A stretch of 27,548 nucleotides of DNA, from positions 1-27,548 of IMG/VR virus record IMGVR_UViG_3300013307_000044. One strand, written 5' to 3'. Position 1 is the first letter of the stretch, and every line of letters begins with the position of its first letter. Below are positions 15,946 through 23,213 of this stretch, one piece after another. Origin of the DNA: a virus. A model generated the notes under the pieces. The model was given only the letters and a program-made list of their open reading frames with translations, ran no database searches and was not told the DNA's origin. Made by a program: the position numbers and the translations under genes.

Positions 15946-16142
15946 TGGATTCAACTAAAGCACGTAAGGTAGTACAGAATGCAATCAACTCTATCACCCC
16001 TAACCTGACAGAGGGCCGTAACAGCTTCACTCTGGAAGACGGTGTTGAAGTTGTTATCAATGTACCTCAGAAAGAGGTAGAGTCTCACGAAGAATCTTGG
16101 TGGGAATCCTCAGAAGAATATTGGGACGATAGTGGTTGCTAA
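15945..16142 (+). CDS. Small acidic Trp-rich protein
   Basis: This 65-residue protein starts at TAATG after a GGAGG site. Its first half is ordinary. The second half is highly acidic with several Trp (ESWWESSEEYWDDSGC). Such acidic small proteins in phages sometimes mimic DNA or bind host enzymes, but nothing here proves that. Confidence 0.75.
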   Translation: MDSTKARKVVQNAINSITPNLTEGRNSFTLEDGVEVVINVPQKEVESHEESWWESSEEYWDDSGC

Positions 16143-16159
16143 TCCCAACAATATTTGAT

Positions 16160-16182
16160 AGCCTACTTCGGTAGGCTTTTTT
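16160..16182 (+). terminator. Intrinsic terminator
   Basis: A stem AGCCTAC/GTAGGCT with a TTCG loop is followed by a T6 run. Confidence 0.92.
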
Positions 16183-16200
16183 ACGTTAGGAGGAAATGAA

Positions 16201-16461
16201 ATGAGAGCAGTATCTGGTGATTGTGTTTTTGGTGGATGTATAGCGATTGTATTTGGTTTGGACGATGAATACCCTATGGGAGCTACAGTTCACGTCCAGC
16301 ATCGTATAGATGAAAACCCTATCTGGTTTTGCATCTATGACTGTCCAGTAGACGGCTACAAAGAAGTATACCTGGATGAAAAGAATCTGAGTCGAGTCAC
16401 CCCAGAAGACGAGGATACAATTGAGCGTTATTGGGGATCTAATGGAGGTGTGTATGCGTGA
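16201..16461 (+). CDS. Small protein of unknown function
   Basis: This 86-residue acidic protein has TAGGAGG about seven bases upstream of its ATG. Two Cys near the N-terminus (DCVFGGC) and two further on (FCIYDC) could bind a metal, but the spacing matches no known ribbon. Its end overlaps the next gene by eight bases. Confidence 0.75.
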   Translation: MRAVSGDCVFGGCIAIVFGLDDEYPMGATVHVQHRIDENPIWFCIYDCPVDGYKEVYLDEKNLSRVTPEDEDTIERYWGSNGGVYA

Positions 16462-16648
16462 CATTGTTTTTATGATTATTGATGAACACGGAATTCCAAC
16501 GTGGTTCCCTACGACTGCTCTGGCTAACCACTATATTGAAAAGAGTGGGCTGGAGGGATACACAGAGATTCATCGTATCGATATCCCTAAGATTCAAGAG
16601 GAACTACTTACCTCTAAAGAATCCATCGAAGAACTGTTTAACTTTTAG
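16454..16648 (+). CDS. Small protein of unknown function (ends in TAG)
   Basis: This 64-residue protein starts with a GGAGG site five bases upstream of the ATG. It is acidic, with a hydrophobic N-terminal strand and a helical end. It is the only gene I found that ends with TAG as a normal stop. The stop is part of the next gene's TAGGAG ribosome site, so TAG must end translation here at least some of the time. Confidence 0.75.
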   Translation: MRDIVFMIIDEHGIPTWFPTTALANHYIEKSGLEGYTEIHRIDIPKIQEELLTSKESIEELFNF

Positions 16649-16656
16649 GAGAACGT

Positions 16657-16743
16657 ATGTCACTACACTTGCACGGCTTAGGTAACGTTTTAATATTCAC
16701 TGTCATCCTCGTAGTAGCTTGGGAATGGTGGAAACGGAGTTAA
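16657..16743 (+). CDS. 28-residue single-pass membrane peptide
   Basis: The ATG follows TAGGAGAACGT and a 28-residue frame ends in TAA just before the terminator. Residues ~10-22 are hydrophobic (NVLIFTVILVVAW) and the end is basic and aromatic (EWWKRS), as expected for a tiny inner-membrane protein. Function is unknown. It is the last gene of the plus-strand block. Confidence 0.6.
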   Translation: MSLHLHGLGNVLIFTVILVVAWEWWKRS

Positions 16744-16747
16744 CAAG

Positions 16748-16773
16748 AGGAGCCTAACGGCTCCTTTTCTTTT
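16748..16773 (+). terminator. Intrinsic terminator ending the plus-strand block
   Basis: A stem AGGAGCC/GGCTCCT with a TAAC loop is followed by TTTTCTTTT. It faces the minus-strand terminator about 100 bases away. Confidence 0.88.
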
Positions 16774-16870
16774 ATATAAGACACTCTAAGAGCCTCTAAC
16801 AGGTCAGCAATACGTTTCCCTACCTTAGTATCATAAAACCTCTTAGAATCGCTCCCACGAATCGTAGGCA

Positions 16871-16894
16871 ATAAAAAAGGAGCCTTTCGGCTCC
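16871..16894 (-). terminator. Intrinsic terminator ending the minus-strand block
   Basis: On the minus strand GGAGCC/GGCTCC closes a GAAA loop and is followed by TTTTTTATT. The arms are the same six bases as in the plus-strand terminator at 16748. Confidence 0.9.
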
Positions 16895-16899
16895 CTCTC

Positions 16900-17718
16900 T
16901 CATCCTTCCAGATGCTTTTCGATAATCTCACAGAACTCTGGGTCACTGAAAACGTCTCCAGCGCCTTTCCTCCAGATTTTACCTCCTGCCTCTTGGATAA
17001 TCTGCTCTTCGTGATACAAACCGTGAGGGTTTACCTCGTGTACCTGCAAACCAAACCTACGGGCCTTTGGGATCAGTTCACTCCAGAAGTTAATCACTAA
17101 GTTAGAGCAACCTACAACAACCACCATATCTTGAACTGTCAGATTATCCAGAACGTGATACATCTCAGTGTAAGCTGGGGCATTCTCGTAGAAGAACACA
17201 ATGTTAGGCTTAACAAAGAAGTGCTCAGAAACATCCACAGCATTGTATCCAACATCGATTACACGCCTAGGATCGCCAGGTGAGTCTTGGGTAATCACTT
17301 CTGGCAAATAACCGTGAATATGGAGGATATCAGATTTAACACCAGCACGTTCCAACAGGTTATCAACGTTAGTAGTCAGGTTAATCACTTGACCAGGGAA
17401 ACGGTTAGCCCATTCTGCAATACGGCAATGAGCTAAGTTTGGCTCAACAGTACCCAATTCTTCACGGCGCTTGTTGTAAAACTCATTGGTTAGAGTGTAC
17501 AGGTCAACACCTTTATCATTCTCATACAGCCAGTGAGCCTTAACCTCTGCTCCAGTATACTTCTCAAAACCTGCACGGAAAGCGCGTAAGTCGCAAACCT
17601 CCCCAATATCATACTCGTCCCACATACTGCTGCCAGAAGCTGTATCAGTACGGAAAGCGCGTACTCCGCTCTCAACACTTAATCCAGCACCTGATATTAC
17701 GATTAAACGTCTAGGCAT
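16900..17718 (-). CDS. Sir2-family NAD-dependent protein without zinc cysteines
   Basis: This 272-residue Sir2 protein has the NAD loop GAGLSVESG (10-18) with RAFR after it, LTTNVDNLLERAG (114-126) and the catalytic HIHG (His135). Later come KPNIVFFYENAP, like the RPxVVxFGE stretch of CobB, and VVVVGCSNL. The zinc-binding CxxC pairs normally found between the last two regions are absent. Sir2 enzymes remove acyl groups from lysines using NAD; some family members instead degrade NAD. The ATG at 17718 has GGAGG upstream and gives the normal N-terminus. Its start overlaps the upstream gene by eight bases. Confidence 0.88.
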   Translation of the reverse strand: MPRRLIVISGAGLSVESGVRAFRTDTASGSSMWDEYDIGEVCDLRAFRAGFEKYTGAEVKAHWLYENDKGVDLYTLTNEFYNKRREELGTVEPNLAHCRIAEWANRFPGQVINLTTNVDNLLERAGVKSDILHIHGYLPEVITQDSPGDPRRVIDVGYNAVDVSEHFFVKPNIVFFYENAPAYTEMYHVLDNLTVQDMVVVVGCSNLVINFWSELIPKARRFGLQVHEVNPHGLYHEEQIIQEAGGKIWRKGAGDVFSDPEFCEIIEKHLEG

Positions 17719-17989
17719 CTTTCTTTTCCTCCAACTTAATAGTTTCTTTCTTGACAACACGACCGCTAAACTCCTGACGGTATGTGTAGTATTTCATTGC
17801 GATAATACGTCTTGCTTCAATCTCAGTGCAAACTTCTACTACATCAACCCACTTAGAGAAGTATGTGATGATATCTACGAGAGCACTCATACCGAAACGG
17901 CGTTTCTGCACCATATAGGTAGGTGGCCCAGAATCGTGATGCAGTTTCTGTAACCGGAACATCTGGGACTTTGTTTTCATTTCTGACAT
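17711..17989 (-). CDS. Small basic protein of unknown function
   Basis: This 92-residue protein is basic with many Lys/Arg at both ends. A central amphipathic helix is likely. GGAGG lies five bases before the ATG at 17989. It overlaps the Sir2 start and the end of the upstream gene, so all three are coupled. No family is recognised. Confidence 0.75.
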   Translation of the reverse strand: MSEMKTKSQMFRLQKLHHDSGPPTYMVQKRRFGMSALVDIITYFSKWVDVVEVCTEIEARRIIAMKYYTYRQEFSGRVVKKETIKLEEKKDA

Positions 17990-18639
17990 TCTTTCCTCCA
18001 ATCATCGTAAGCCTGCTGATCCCCATAAGCCACGTACACCTGTATATTCTCAATAGGAGTATCGTGATCCTGCCAACGGATACTACCACCATATTTACTA
18101 CCAGGGAAAGTGAATTCTGCGATCTTAGTGAACATTGGGTAATCACACTGCCACTTAGTAACCTCATACTCAGGGAAGTTCTTCTCAACGTAAGCTTTAA
18201 AGTCTTCTCCAGCCTTAAAGAATCCATCTAAGTAGTGTGCGTGTTGCTCTACTTCTTTCATATTGAGATAGATGTGCTTACGGTTAGGACTTTCCACAAG
18301 TTCATCGGGGATGTACAAACCATCCATATGATCAGGGTATTCTTTTTCCAACTCGTCGTACTGCTCCCGTGTCACTGGTTCGTTCATCCGGCGCTGCCAG
18401 TATTCACTGTAAATATACCAGCCTTCCTCTAAGAAAGCCTTCTCCGGCACATACCCCAAAACAGCCCACTTGTCAAACTTAGGATCACGTTTGACGGAGT
18501 ATTCAGTTTCTTCGTAGTAGTGGCCCATACGACTAGCTCCTAAACGTCGAGCCTGCAATCCGTGGGTAGCGAATACAATAACAGCACCATCTTCATAATC
18601 AGGTGCAGTGACAACAAAAGCTCTAGCAATATTTTCCAT
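17977..18639 (-). CDS. Unknown 220-residue protein
   Basis: This acidic, aromatic-rich soluble protein contains an ARRLGASRMGHY segment near residue 31 and many Tyr and Glu residues. I do not recognise the family. The ATG at 18639 is chosen for GGAGG upstream; a longer frame from 18678 would run into the upstream hairpin. It overlaps the next gene by 13 bases and is in one unit with the Sir2 gene. Confidence 0.78.
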   Translation of the reverse strand: MENIARAFVVTAPDYEDGAVIVFATHGLQARRLGASRMGHYYEETEYSVKRDPKFDKWAVLGYVPEKAFLEEGWYIYSEYWQRRMNEPVTREQYDELEKEYPDHMDGLYIPDELVESPNRKHIYLNMKEVEQHAHYLDGFFKAGEDFKAYVEKNFPEYEVTKWQCDYPMFTKIAEFTFPGSKYGGSIRWQDHDTPIENIQVYVAYGDQQAYDDWRKECQK

Positions 18640-18660
18640 TATTTTTCCTCCAGAAACGAC

Positions 18661-18689
18661 AAAAGGAGAAGGTATCACACCCTCTCCTT
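18661..18689 (-). terminator. Long hairpin, possible partial terminator
   Basis: On the minus strand an 11-bp stem (AAGGAGAGGGT pairing with ACCTTCTCCTT, one G-T pair) with a five-base loop is followed by a short T run. It sits between two genes and may end some transcripts. Confidence 0.6.
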
Positions 18690-18693
18690 AGAA

Positions 18694-19140
18694 TCAACCT
18701 TCGATTACAACACTTACTTTGTTTTTCTGACCAAACTCGTCATAGTAGAACACTTCAAACCCTTCGAGAGACTGGTAAATACCATCCATATCGTAATCTT
18801 CGGGCCAGCTTTCGATCCAATCCCCTCCAATATACTTGTCGTAGTTTTCCACATTCTCGTAAGAGTCATAACCACCTTTACCGTTCCGATACAGGTTTGC
18901 ACAGTCAACCAAGAACTGTAAAAACTCGTACATAGATTCAGATTCAGTAACAGGGAAAGCTTTCTCTTCGATAATCTCACCATCTGCATCTCCAATCATA
19001 AACTTGGCACTCACCAAGTAAGAGTTGAAGAACCGAGGTGCCACGCTTTCAGCAATCATTACAGTTCGCACCTTTCCGAGATGTGGCTGTCTGAAAGCAG
19101 GTGAAATAAAACCTTTATGCACTTTGATAGAATTCTTCAT
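18694..19140 (-). CDS. Unknown 148-residue acidic protein
   Basis: This soluble protein has a basic N-terminal ~25 residues and a strongly acidic, Tyr-rich second half (ENVENYDKYIGGDW near the middle). GGAGG lies before the ATG at 19140. No family is recognised. It ends just before a long hairpin that may terminate transcription. Confidence 0.75.
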   Translation of the reverse strand: MKNSIKVHKGFISPAFRQPHLGKVRTVMIAESVAPRFFNSYLVSAKFMIGDADGEIIEEKAFPVTESESMYEFLQFLVDCANLYRNGKGGYDSYENVENYDKYIGGDWIESWPEDYDMDGIYQSLEGFEVFYYDEFGQKNKVSVVIEG

Positions 19141-19151
19141 CTTCCCTCCTG

Positions 19152-19280
19152 TTATGCCCAACGGATATGAACGATCATTTCATAAATTAACCACACGGTA
19201 CCGACGATACTTGCAATGGCTCCCACACCCGCCATAATGAACAGGATCATAAACATCCCTTCCCAGCCTTTACCGAACAT
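19152..19280 (-). CDS. Tiny membrane protein
   Basis: This 42-residue protein has a single hydrophobic span (about residues 9-34, MFMILFIMAGVGAIASIVG). AGAGGAG lies seven bases before the ATG. It overlaps the previous gene's end by 11 bases. Function unknown; a membrane microprotein of the early region. Confidence 0.65.
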   Translation of the reverse strand: MFGKGWEGMFMILFIMAGVGAIASIVGTVWLIYEMIVHIRWA

Positions 19281-19404
19281 CTTCTTTCTCCTCTAATAGT
19301 TTGCGTAAACGCAACACTTCATAAGCCAACACTCGCTCCAGACCGTTACGACTATCGTCCCGAAGGTGAACAAGCAACTCTTCTGTTAGTTCTAATTGTT
19401 TCAT
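19270..19404 (-). CDS. Tiny helical protein
   Basis: This 44-residue protein is rich in Leu, Glu and Arg and should form one or two amphipathic helices (LRLRKLLEEKE near the end). Its ATG overlaps the upstream stop (TAATG), with GGAG nine bases earlier. No family is recognised. Confidence 0.65.
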   Translation of the reverse strand: MKQLELTEELLVHLRDDSRNGLERVLAYEVLRLRKLLEEKEDVR

Positions 19405-19580
19405 TACTTTCTGCTCCAAGTGATTTCAATAACATCGTAGTCATCTGCAATCTCGGCATTCATCTTATTAAGAATACAATCCCAAGCCGCAGCCTTCGAA
19501 GAGAAAATTAGGAACTGCTTAGTTTCACTCTGCCAAGCAATACCGTCTTTTTCCTTATGGTAAACTGCCCACATAGTCAT
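19404..19580 (-). CDS. Small protein of unknown function
   Basis: This 58-residue protein starts at an ATGA overlap with the upstream membrane gene. A second ATG six bases later is better spaced from GGAG and would give 56 residues. It has a compact alpha/beta look (TKQFLIFSSKAAAWDCIL in the middle). No family is recognised. Confidence 0.7.
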   Translation of the reverse strand: MTMWAVYHKEKDGIAWQSETKQFLIFSSKAAAWDCILNKMNAEIADDYDVIEITWSRK

Positions 19581-19741
19581 CTCCAATACGTCAACCATAT
19601 ACCACCAGCAATTATCAGACAGGTAAGAATACCAAATGTCCATCTTGCCCAGCGACGCTCAAGTAATCCAGGAAACTCAATGATAGCCTCAAACATACAA
19701 GCAATCAACTGAAAGATTGCCTCAATGATTTCTCCTTCCAT
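19577..19741 (-). CDS. Small membrane protein
   Basis: This 54-residue protein starts at TGATG, sharing a base with the C5-methyltransferase stop. It has an amphipathic first half (EAIFQLIACMFEAIIEF) and a C-terminal membrane span (about 34-50), with Arg-rich residues between them. Function unknown. Confidence 0.65.
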   Translation of the reverse strand: MEGEIIEAIFQLIACMFEAIIEFPGLLERRWARWTFGILTCLIIAGGIWLTYWR

Positions 19742-20439
19742 CAGCTATTCTCTAAGAAGACAGCTTGGGAAAAACCCCGAGGAGTGAGAGAGCGGATCAT
19801 TTTAGTCTTTGCAGACTTGCCTCCCAACTTTTTGTATTGTACAGAGAATCCTTCATCTAAGTCAACAGGTTTCTTCTCTGGCATCTTAAACCCTTCGCTC
19901 ACCCACAGACAGGTTTTCTTTGGATAAGCATCTCTTGCCTTGATAAACTCAGGGAAAGCCGGATGCTGGTCGTCTTCCGGTAAATAACCACCATACTCGT
20001 GAGGGTCAAATATGTGGTTTGGCTTTCTCCACATAGAAGACAGAACACTTACGGGATTCTCGATCATATACTCTGCCATATATTTCTCAGCCAGTTCCGC
20101 AGCAATCTTAGCAGTAGCAACAGCCTTCTCCTGGAACAGAGGATCTTTCTCCCGCTTAGCTTCAAAATGACGAGCACCACTTACAGCCATATCAGTGCAA
20201 GGAGGAAAGGCAAAGATTAGATCTGGAGCCTCAATCATCACACCGTTTACACGTTCACCAATAGGATCGAAGCCAGGCTCAATCCACTGGTTTACATAAT
20301 GCATATTAGGATGCTGTACTTTGCACGAATATTCTCCGTGGTCGCCTTCGTCTGCATTGAACAGGAAGACAGTGTGACCTGCCTCCGCCCAATCCTTAGC
20401 CGCATATCCCGATCCATCAAACAAGGAAAAGATAATCAT
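19741..20439 (-). CDS. C5-cytosine DNA methyltransferase-like protein
   Basis: This 232-residue protein has the cofactor motif FSLFDGSG (4-11), the catalytic FPPC with Cys81, and the ENP motif at 127-129. A C-terminal RSLTPRGFSQAVF segment resembles the end of phage C5-methyltransferases. It is short for the family, leaving little room for a target-recognition domain, and no restriction enzyme is nearby. It probably methylates cytosine in phage DNA, or is a reduced enzyme. Its start overlaps the upstream zinc-ribbon gene by four bases (ATGA). Confidence 0.8.
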   Translation of the reverse strand: MIIFSLFDGSGYAAKDWAEAGHTVFLFNADEGDHGEYSCKVQHPNMHYVNQWIEPGFDPIGERVNGVMIEAPDLIFAFPPCTDMAVSGARHFEAKREKDPLFQEKAVATAKIAAELAEKYMAEYMIENPVSVLSSMWRKPNHIFDPHEYGGYLPEDDQHPAFPEFIKARDAYPKKTCLWVSEGFKMPEKKPVDLDEGFSVQYKKLGGKSAKTKMIRSLTPRGFSQAVFLENS

Positions 20440-20627
20440 TCGACACCTTCCCACACAGGGAAAGCAATTCCATCGTCAGTATACACTTCTCCAATGGCTT
20501 GACAGTTATTGCAAGAGATATGATCTCCCTCGTAAAACCAGTTAGGTTTCGTTGCGTCTGTTGTTACAGTAACATTGGATGCTCCGCAGTTATCACATTC
20601 CATCCAATCACACACTACTTTTTGCAT
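20436..20627 (-). CDS. Zinc-ribbon small protein
   Basis: This 63-residue protein has two CxxC pairs, ECDNCG (10-15) and SCNNCQ (38-43), typical of a zinc ribbon. AGGAG lies before the ATG at 20627. It overlaps its neighbours on both sides and is coupled to the C5-methyltransferase gene. Partner unknown. Confidence 0.8.
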   Translation of the reverse strand: MQKVVCDWMECDNCGASNVTVTTDATKPNWFYEGDHISCNNCQAIGEVYTDDGIAFPVWEGVE

Positions 20628-20797
20628 TTGATCTCCTCTATGAATCCCCAGCGAATAAACTTCTCCAAGCTGTTCTTTGTGTGGTGAGACTTGTACCAAC
20701 CACCAGCCTGATCCTGCGCTTCTACGCCGTTGCTCTTGCTTGTACGATATTTACGGTCAGCACCGCCAATCTTACCTGTAGAAACGTAGTATTTCAT
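20615..20797 (-). CDS. Small basic protein of unknown function
   Basis: This 60-residue basic protein has a clear AGGAG site before its ATG. Its N-terminal part is rich in Lys, Arg and Gly (KIGGADRKYRTSKSNG), then a helix follows (NSLEKFIRWGFIEEI). Nucleic-acid contact is possible. No family is recognised. Confidence 0.72.
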   Translation of the reverse strand: MKYYVSTGKIGGADRKYRTSKSNGVEAQDQAGGWYKSHHTKNSLEKFIRWGFIEEIKCKK

Positions 20798-20798
20798 T

Positions 20799-21725
20799 TT
20801 ACTCTCCTTTATAAGGTCTACAATTATGCTGATTCGCTTTGAATCGCTCTATGTAATCTGTCTTACCCAAGCTGTGATAAAGATTCACAACCTTGAAGTA
20901 GTTCTCCCACGCATAGGTACGAAAACGCCCTGATGTGATTGAAGTACAGATTTTCATTAATGCTATCATAAAACTTCGTTCTGGGTCAATCTCAAAGTTG
21001 TTTGGGATCTGAGAACGTTCTAACGCAAGCACACAAGCCTCTTCATAAACACCTAACAGACGGTATTCCTCTTCCACCTCAAAGAATTTATCCATAGAGG
21101 TGAGGACTTGAGCACCTTCAACCATATAATACCGGAAAGCTGGCTTGTCGTAAAGAGCAATTGCATCGTGAATATCGTCGTGCTGATAAACGTAGTTTAC
21201 ACCATCCCCAGAGAAAAACTCTCCACTAGATACATTTAGCTTAGGGTGAGAGTAGTTGTAGGTCTCTTTCATACGCTTATTGTAGATATCAACAAGCTCA
21301 CCCGTAATCTCAGCACCTAATGACCGCATAAAGTGGATATCCTTCATAGTTTTCAGGAAATGTACTGAGTTTTTCTTGAAACGATGTGACATTTTTAGCA
21401 GGTACAGGATGTTCAAAGGAACACACATACCTAAGCCGTCTGTTTGGATCTTTAAATGATTGCGATTGGTATAGCACCAAAGAAGGATATCATAGCCACT
21501 ACTACCTTCTTGAGCAATCTCATACTCTTCAATTATGTGACCATCTTTCTTGATTAATCATTTGTCTCCGGTACGGCTGACAGTGTACCCAGCAGCTTCT
21601 GAGCGATAAGAAACATTACTCCACTCCCGTTCAGAACAGATGTAATCGATATCCAGCATTGTTTTACGCAGCTTAATACCTTCTGGAACATACTCTAGCA
21701 AAGCCTGACTTCCGATAATAACCAT
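20799..21725 (-). pseudogene. Nucleotidyltransferase-like phage protein interrupted by in-frame TGA
   Basis: One minus-strand frame of 308 sense codons runs from an ATG at 21725 (GGAGGG upstream) to 20799, broken only by TGA at 21560-21558 (codon 56). The part before it begins VIIGSQAL and contains MLDIDYIC, a G-S...D-x-D arrangement like nucleotidyltransferase folds. The part after continues without a gap (LIKKDGHIIEEYEIAQ, then LLKMSHRFKKNSVHFLKTM). Similar phage proteins of this architecture exist to my memory (DUF7275-type), but I cannot check. The downstream part could only start at an ATG at 21428, which has no ribosome site. A CGA-to-TGA change would explain the break. The gene is likely inactive unless TGA is read through. 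Confidence 0.75.
21558..21560 (-). other. In-frame TGA codon inside the nucleotidyltransferase-like gene
   Basis: The minus-strand codons read GAC-AAA-TGA-TTA-ATC-AAG. Coding continues in the same frame on both sides. A single C-to-T change from CGA (Arg) is the simplest origin. Confidence 0.85.
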
Positions 21726-21740
21726 AATACCCTCCTTACA

Positions 21741-21762
21741 AGAAATCCCGCCGAAGCGGGAT
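21741..21762 (-). terminator. Intrinsic terminator on minus strand
   Basis: On the minus strand ATCCCGC/GCGGGAT closes a TTCG loop and is followed by TTCTT. It lies between the KOW-like protein gene and the broken nucleotidyltransferase-like gene. Confidence 0.75.
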
Positions 21763-21767
21763 ATATT

Positions 21768-22304
21768 TTAGTGTTGCTTGACACCCATAGTTTCGTTGTC
21801 AGTGTAAGTCTCTTGAGACGCTATCACTTTATTATCTTCAAAGTGATATGCGTGACGCTTACCTGTAGCCACATCTTCGAACATAGCACAAGCTAGATAC
21901 TCAAATGGGACGATGGTGTTTTGATTGATAGTGATCAGGTCGATTGTTTTGGTGTTATCAATCTTAACCTGATTGGTACGTGTGTCAACGATAAAACCTT
22001 TAACACGACTGAAATTGTAAAGCTTACCGTCTGCATAAACTAGTACAACCTTACGATTCGTTGGTTTTTCTTTTTTGATCTCTTTCACAGTTCCTTTCTC
22101 CTTTGTCAGCTTTAAATCCGAATGGTTATACCCATTTGATGTACCGTTATCCCAATCCACTGTAACAGGAAGAAACCCGCGAAAACGTTCTGTTATGGCT
22201 CTCTGCACTGTCCCTACACAATCTGATGGGTTACTACAGGTTTCAGATTGTCCATAATACCGAGAACCTTCTGCAATCTCAACACGATCACCTACTTTAA
22301 ACAT
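21768..22304 (-). CDS. Protein with SH3/KOW-like N-terminus
   Basis: This 178-residue protein opens with FKVGDRVEI, typical of an SH3- or KOW-type beta barrel. A DNGTSNGYNHSDL segment (about 53-64) is in keeping with that fold. The second half (from ~80) is a separate beta-rich region. The ATG has AGGTGA upstream. No precise family is known; nucleic-acid or ribosome contact is possible. It ends shortly before a terminator. Confidence 0.75.
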   Translation of the reverse strand: MFKVGDRVEIAEGSRYYGQSETCSNPSDCVGTVQRAITERFRGFLPVTVDWDNGTSNGYNHSDLKLTKEKGTVKEIKKEKPTNRKVVLVYADGKLYNFSRVKGFIVDTRTNQVKIDNTKTIDLITINQNTIVPFEYLACAMFEDVATGKRHAYHFEDNKVIASQETYTDNETMGVKQH

Positions 22305-22312
22305 AAATCACC

Positions 22313-22582
22313 TCACTTACTTAGTTGATAAAAAGTTTCATATTGATCCCGAGTGATAATATCAGGGCAGCCCTTCGTTCCTTTGATGAAAGGCGGTTCA
22401 ACCACCATACGATTGTTGATTAGACAATCTTCACCACGCATAAAGATTCCACGAGGAGTCTTGACAATGGCTCCTTTAGTCTTGGTAGAGAATTTAATCT
22501 CACCATCAAAATCACGCATAACGCTCATTGCGTTTGGGGGCCACTCCACACCAGAGTTAATCACTTCTTGCACCAGTTCCAT
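22313..22582 (-). CDS. Small protein of unknown function
   Basis: This 89-residue protein starts at TAATG overlapping the membrane gene upstream, with AGGAG about nine bases earlier. It is mixed alpha/beta with several short basic strands (KFSTKTKGAIVKTPRG). No family is recognised. Confidence 0.72.
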   Translation of the reverse strand: MELVQEVINSGVEWPPNAMSVMRDFDGEIKFSTKTKGAIVKTPRGIFMRGEDCLINNRMVVEPPFIKGTKGCPDIITRDQYETFYQLSK

Positions 22583-22857
22583 TACTTAGTTCTCCTTGCC
22601 ATTTTAATTGTCAGCTTAGATAAAGGCGAGAATACAAACTTGCATAGTAAAATAATCACTAGCATAGGCAACCAGAAGGTTGCAGGCCAGAAGTTATTCG
22701 TAAACAAGTCAAAACATTTATCCGTATCAACTTCTTTATCGATGTTTTTCTTCTGTTCATCATACAGATCCATCAGGTAAAACACAACCATAAAGAATGG
22801 AATCAAGATAATGTAGCAGAAGAAAGGGTGATACATCACCCAATCCAATACAATCAT
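22582..22857 (-). CDS. Two-span membrane protein
   Basis: This 91-residue protein has a first membrane span at about residues 11-30 (FFCYIILIPFFMVVFYLMDL) and a second at about 57-75, with a charged loop between and a basic C-terminus. The ATG overlaps the end of the upstream gene by four bases. Function unknown; inner membrane expected. Confidence 0.72.
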   Translation of the reverse strand: MIVLDWVMYHPFFCYIILIPFFMVVFYLMDLYDEQKKNIDKEVDTDKCFDLFTNNFWPATFWLPMLVIILLCKFVFSPLSKLTIKMARRTK

Positions 22858-23213
22858 CGTAACACCATTACCTTATGATCGTCAGAAGGTCGTGATGCTA
22901 AGTACTCATTGTACTCCTGAACCTTAGCTTTCGCTTCCTCTCTCAGCTTATCTGCAACAGACAGGCTCCAGTTAGGATCTTTCTCTTTGTTTGTGCTTTG
23001 AGTCAAGTTCTCGTAGTAGACATACATCTCGTCACCCACACTCATAGACCGACTGCCAGTAGAAACGATTTTGAAAGTAGGACAATCACTGTCGTCATCA
23101 TTTGTAAGCTTCACAATATCGCCAGGGACAAGTCCGTCTTCGTGGTCAATTACTGTAAAATGAGCCTTTAGATCGTATTTATTATTTTCGCAATATTCTT
23201 GAAATTGAGTCAT
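22854..23213 (-). CDS. Acidic protein of unknown function
   Basis: This 119-residue acidic protein has AAGGAG before the ATG at 23213. A central GDIVKLTNDDDSDCP...FKIVSTGSR region suggests a small beta barrel. The C-terminus is a helix rich in Glu and Lys. No family is recognised. Confidence 0.75.
   Translation of the reverse strand: MTQFQEYCENNKYDLKAHFTVIDHEDGLVPGDIVKLTNDDDSDCPTFKIVSTGSRSMSVGDEMYVYYENLTQSTNKEKDPNWSLSVADKLREEAKAKVQEYNEYLASRPSDDHKVMVLR

Noticed and set aside
16740-16946. 68-codon minus-strand frame across the convergent terminators
   Set aside because: It would have to run through both terminator hairpins and part of the Sir2 end, and has no ribosome site; kept only as a possible relic in the junction finding.
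17853-18227. 124-codon minus-strand frame
   Set aside because: Overlaps the well-supported frames at 17977 and 17711, which have ribosome sites and coupling; this one has neither.
18562-18921. 119-codon plus-strand frame
   Set aside because: Antisense to two minus-strand genes with good starts; no ribosome site.
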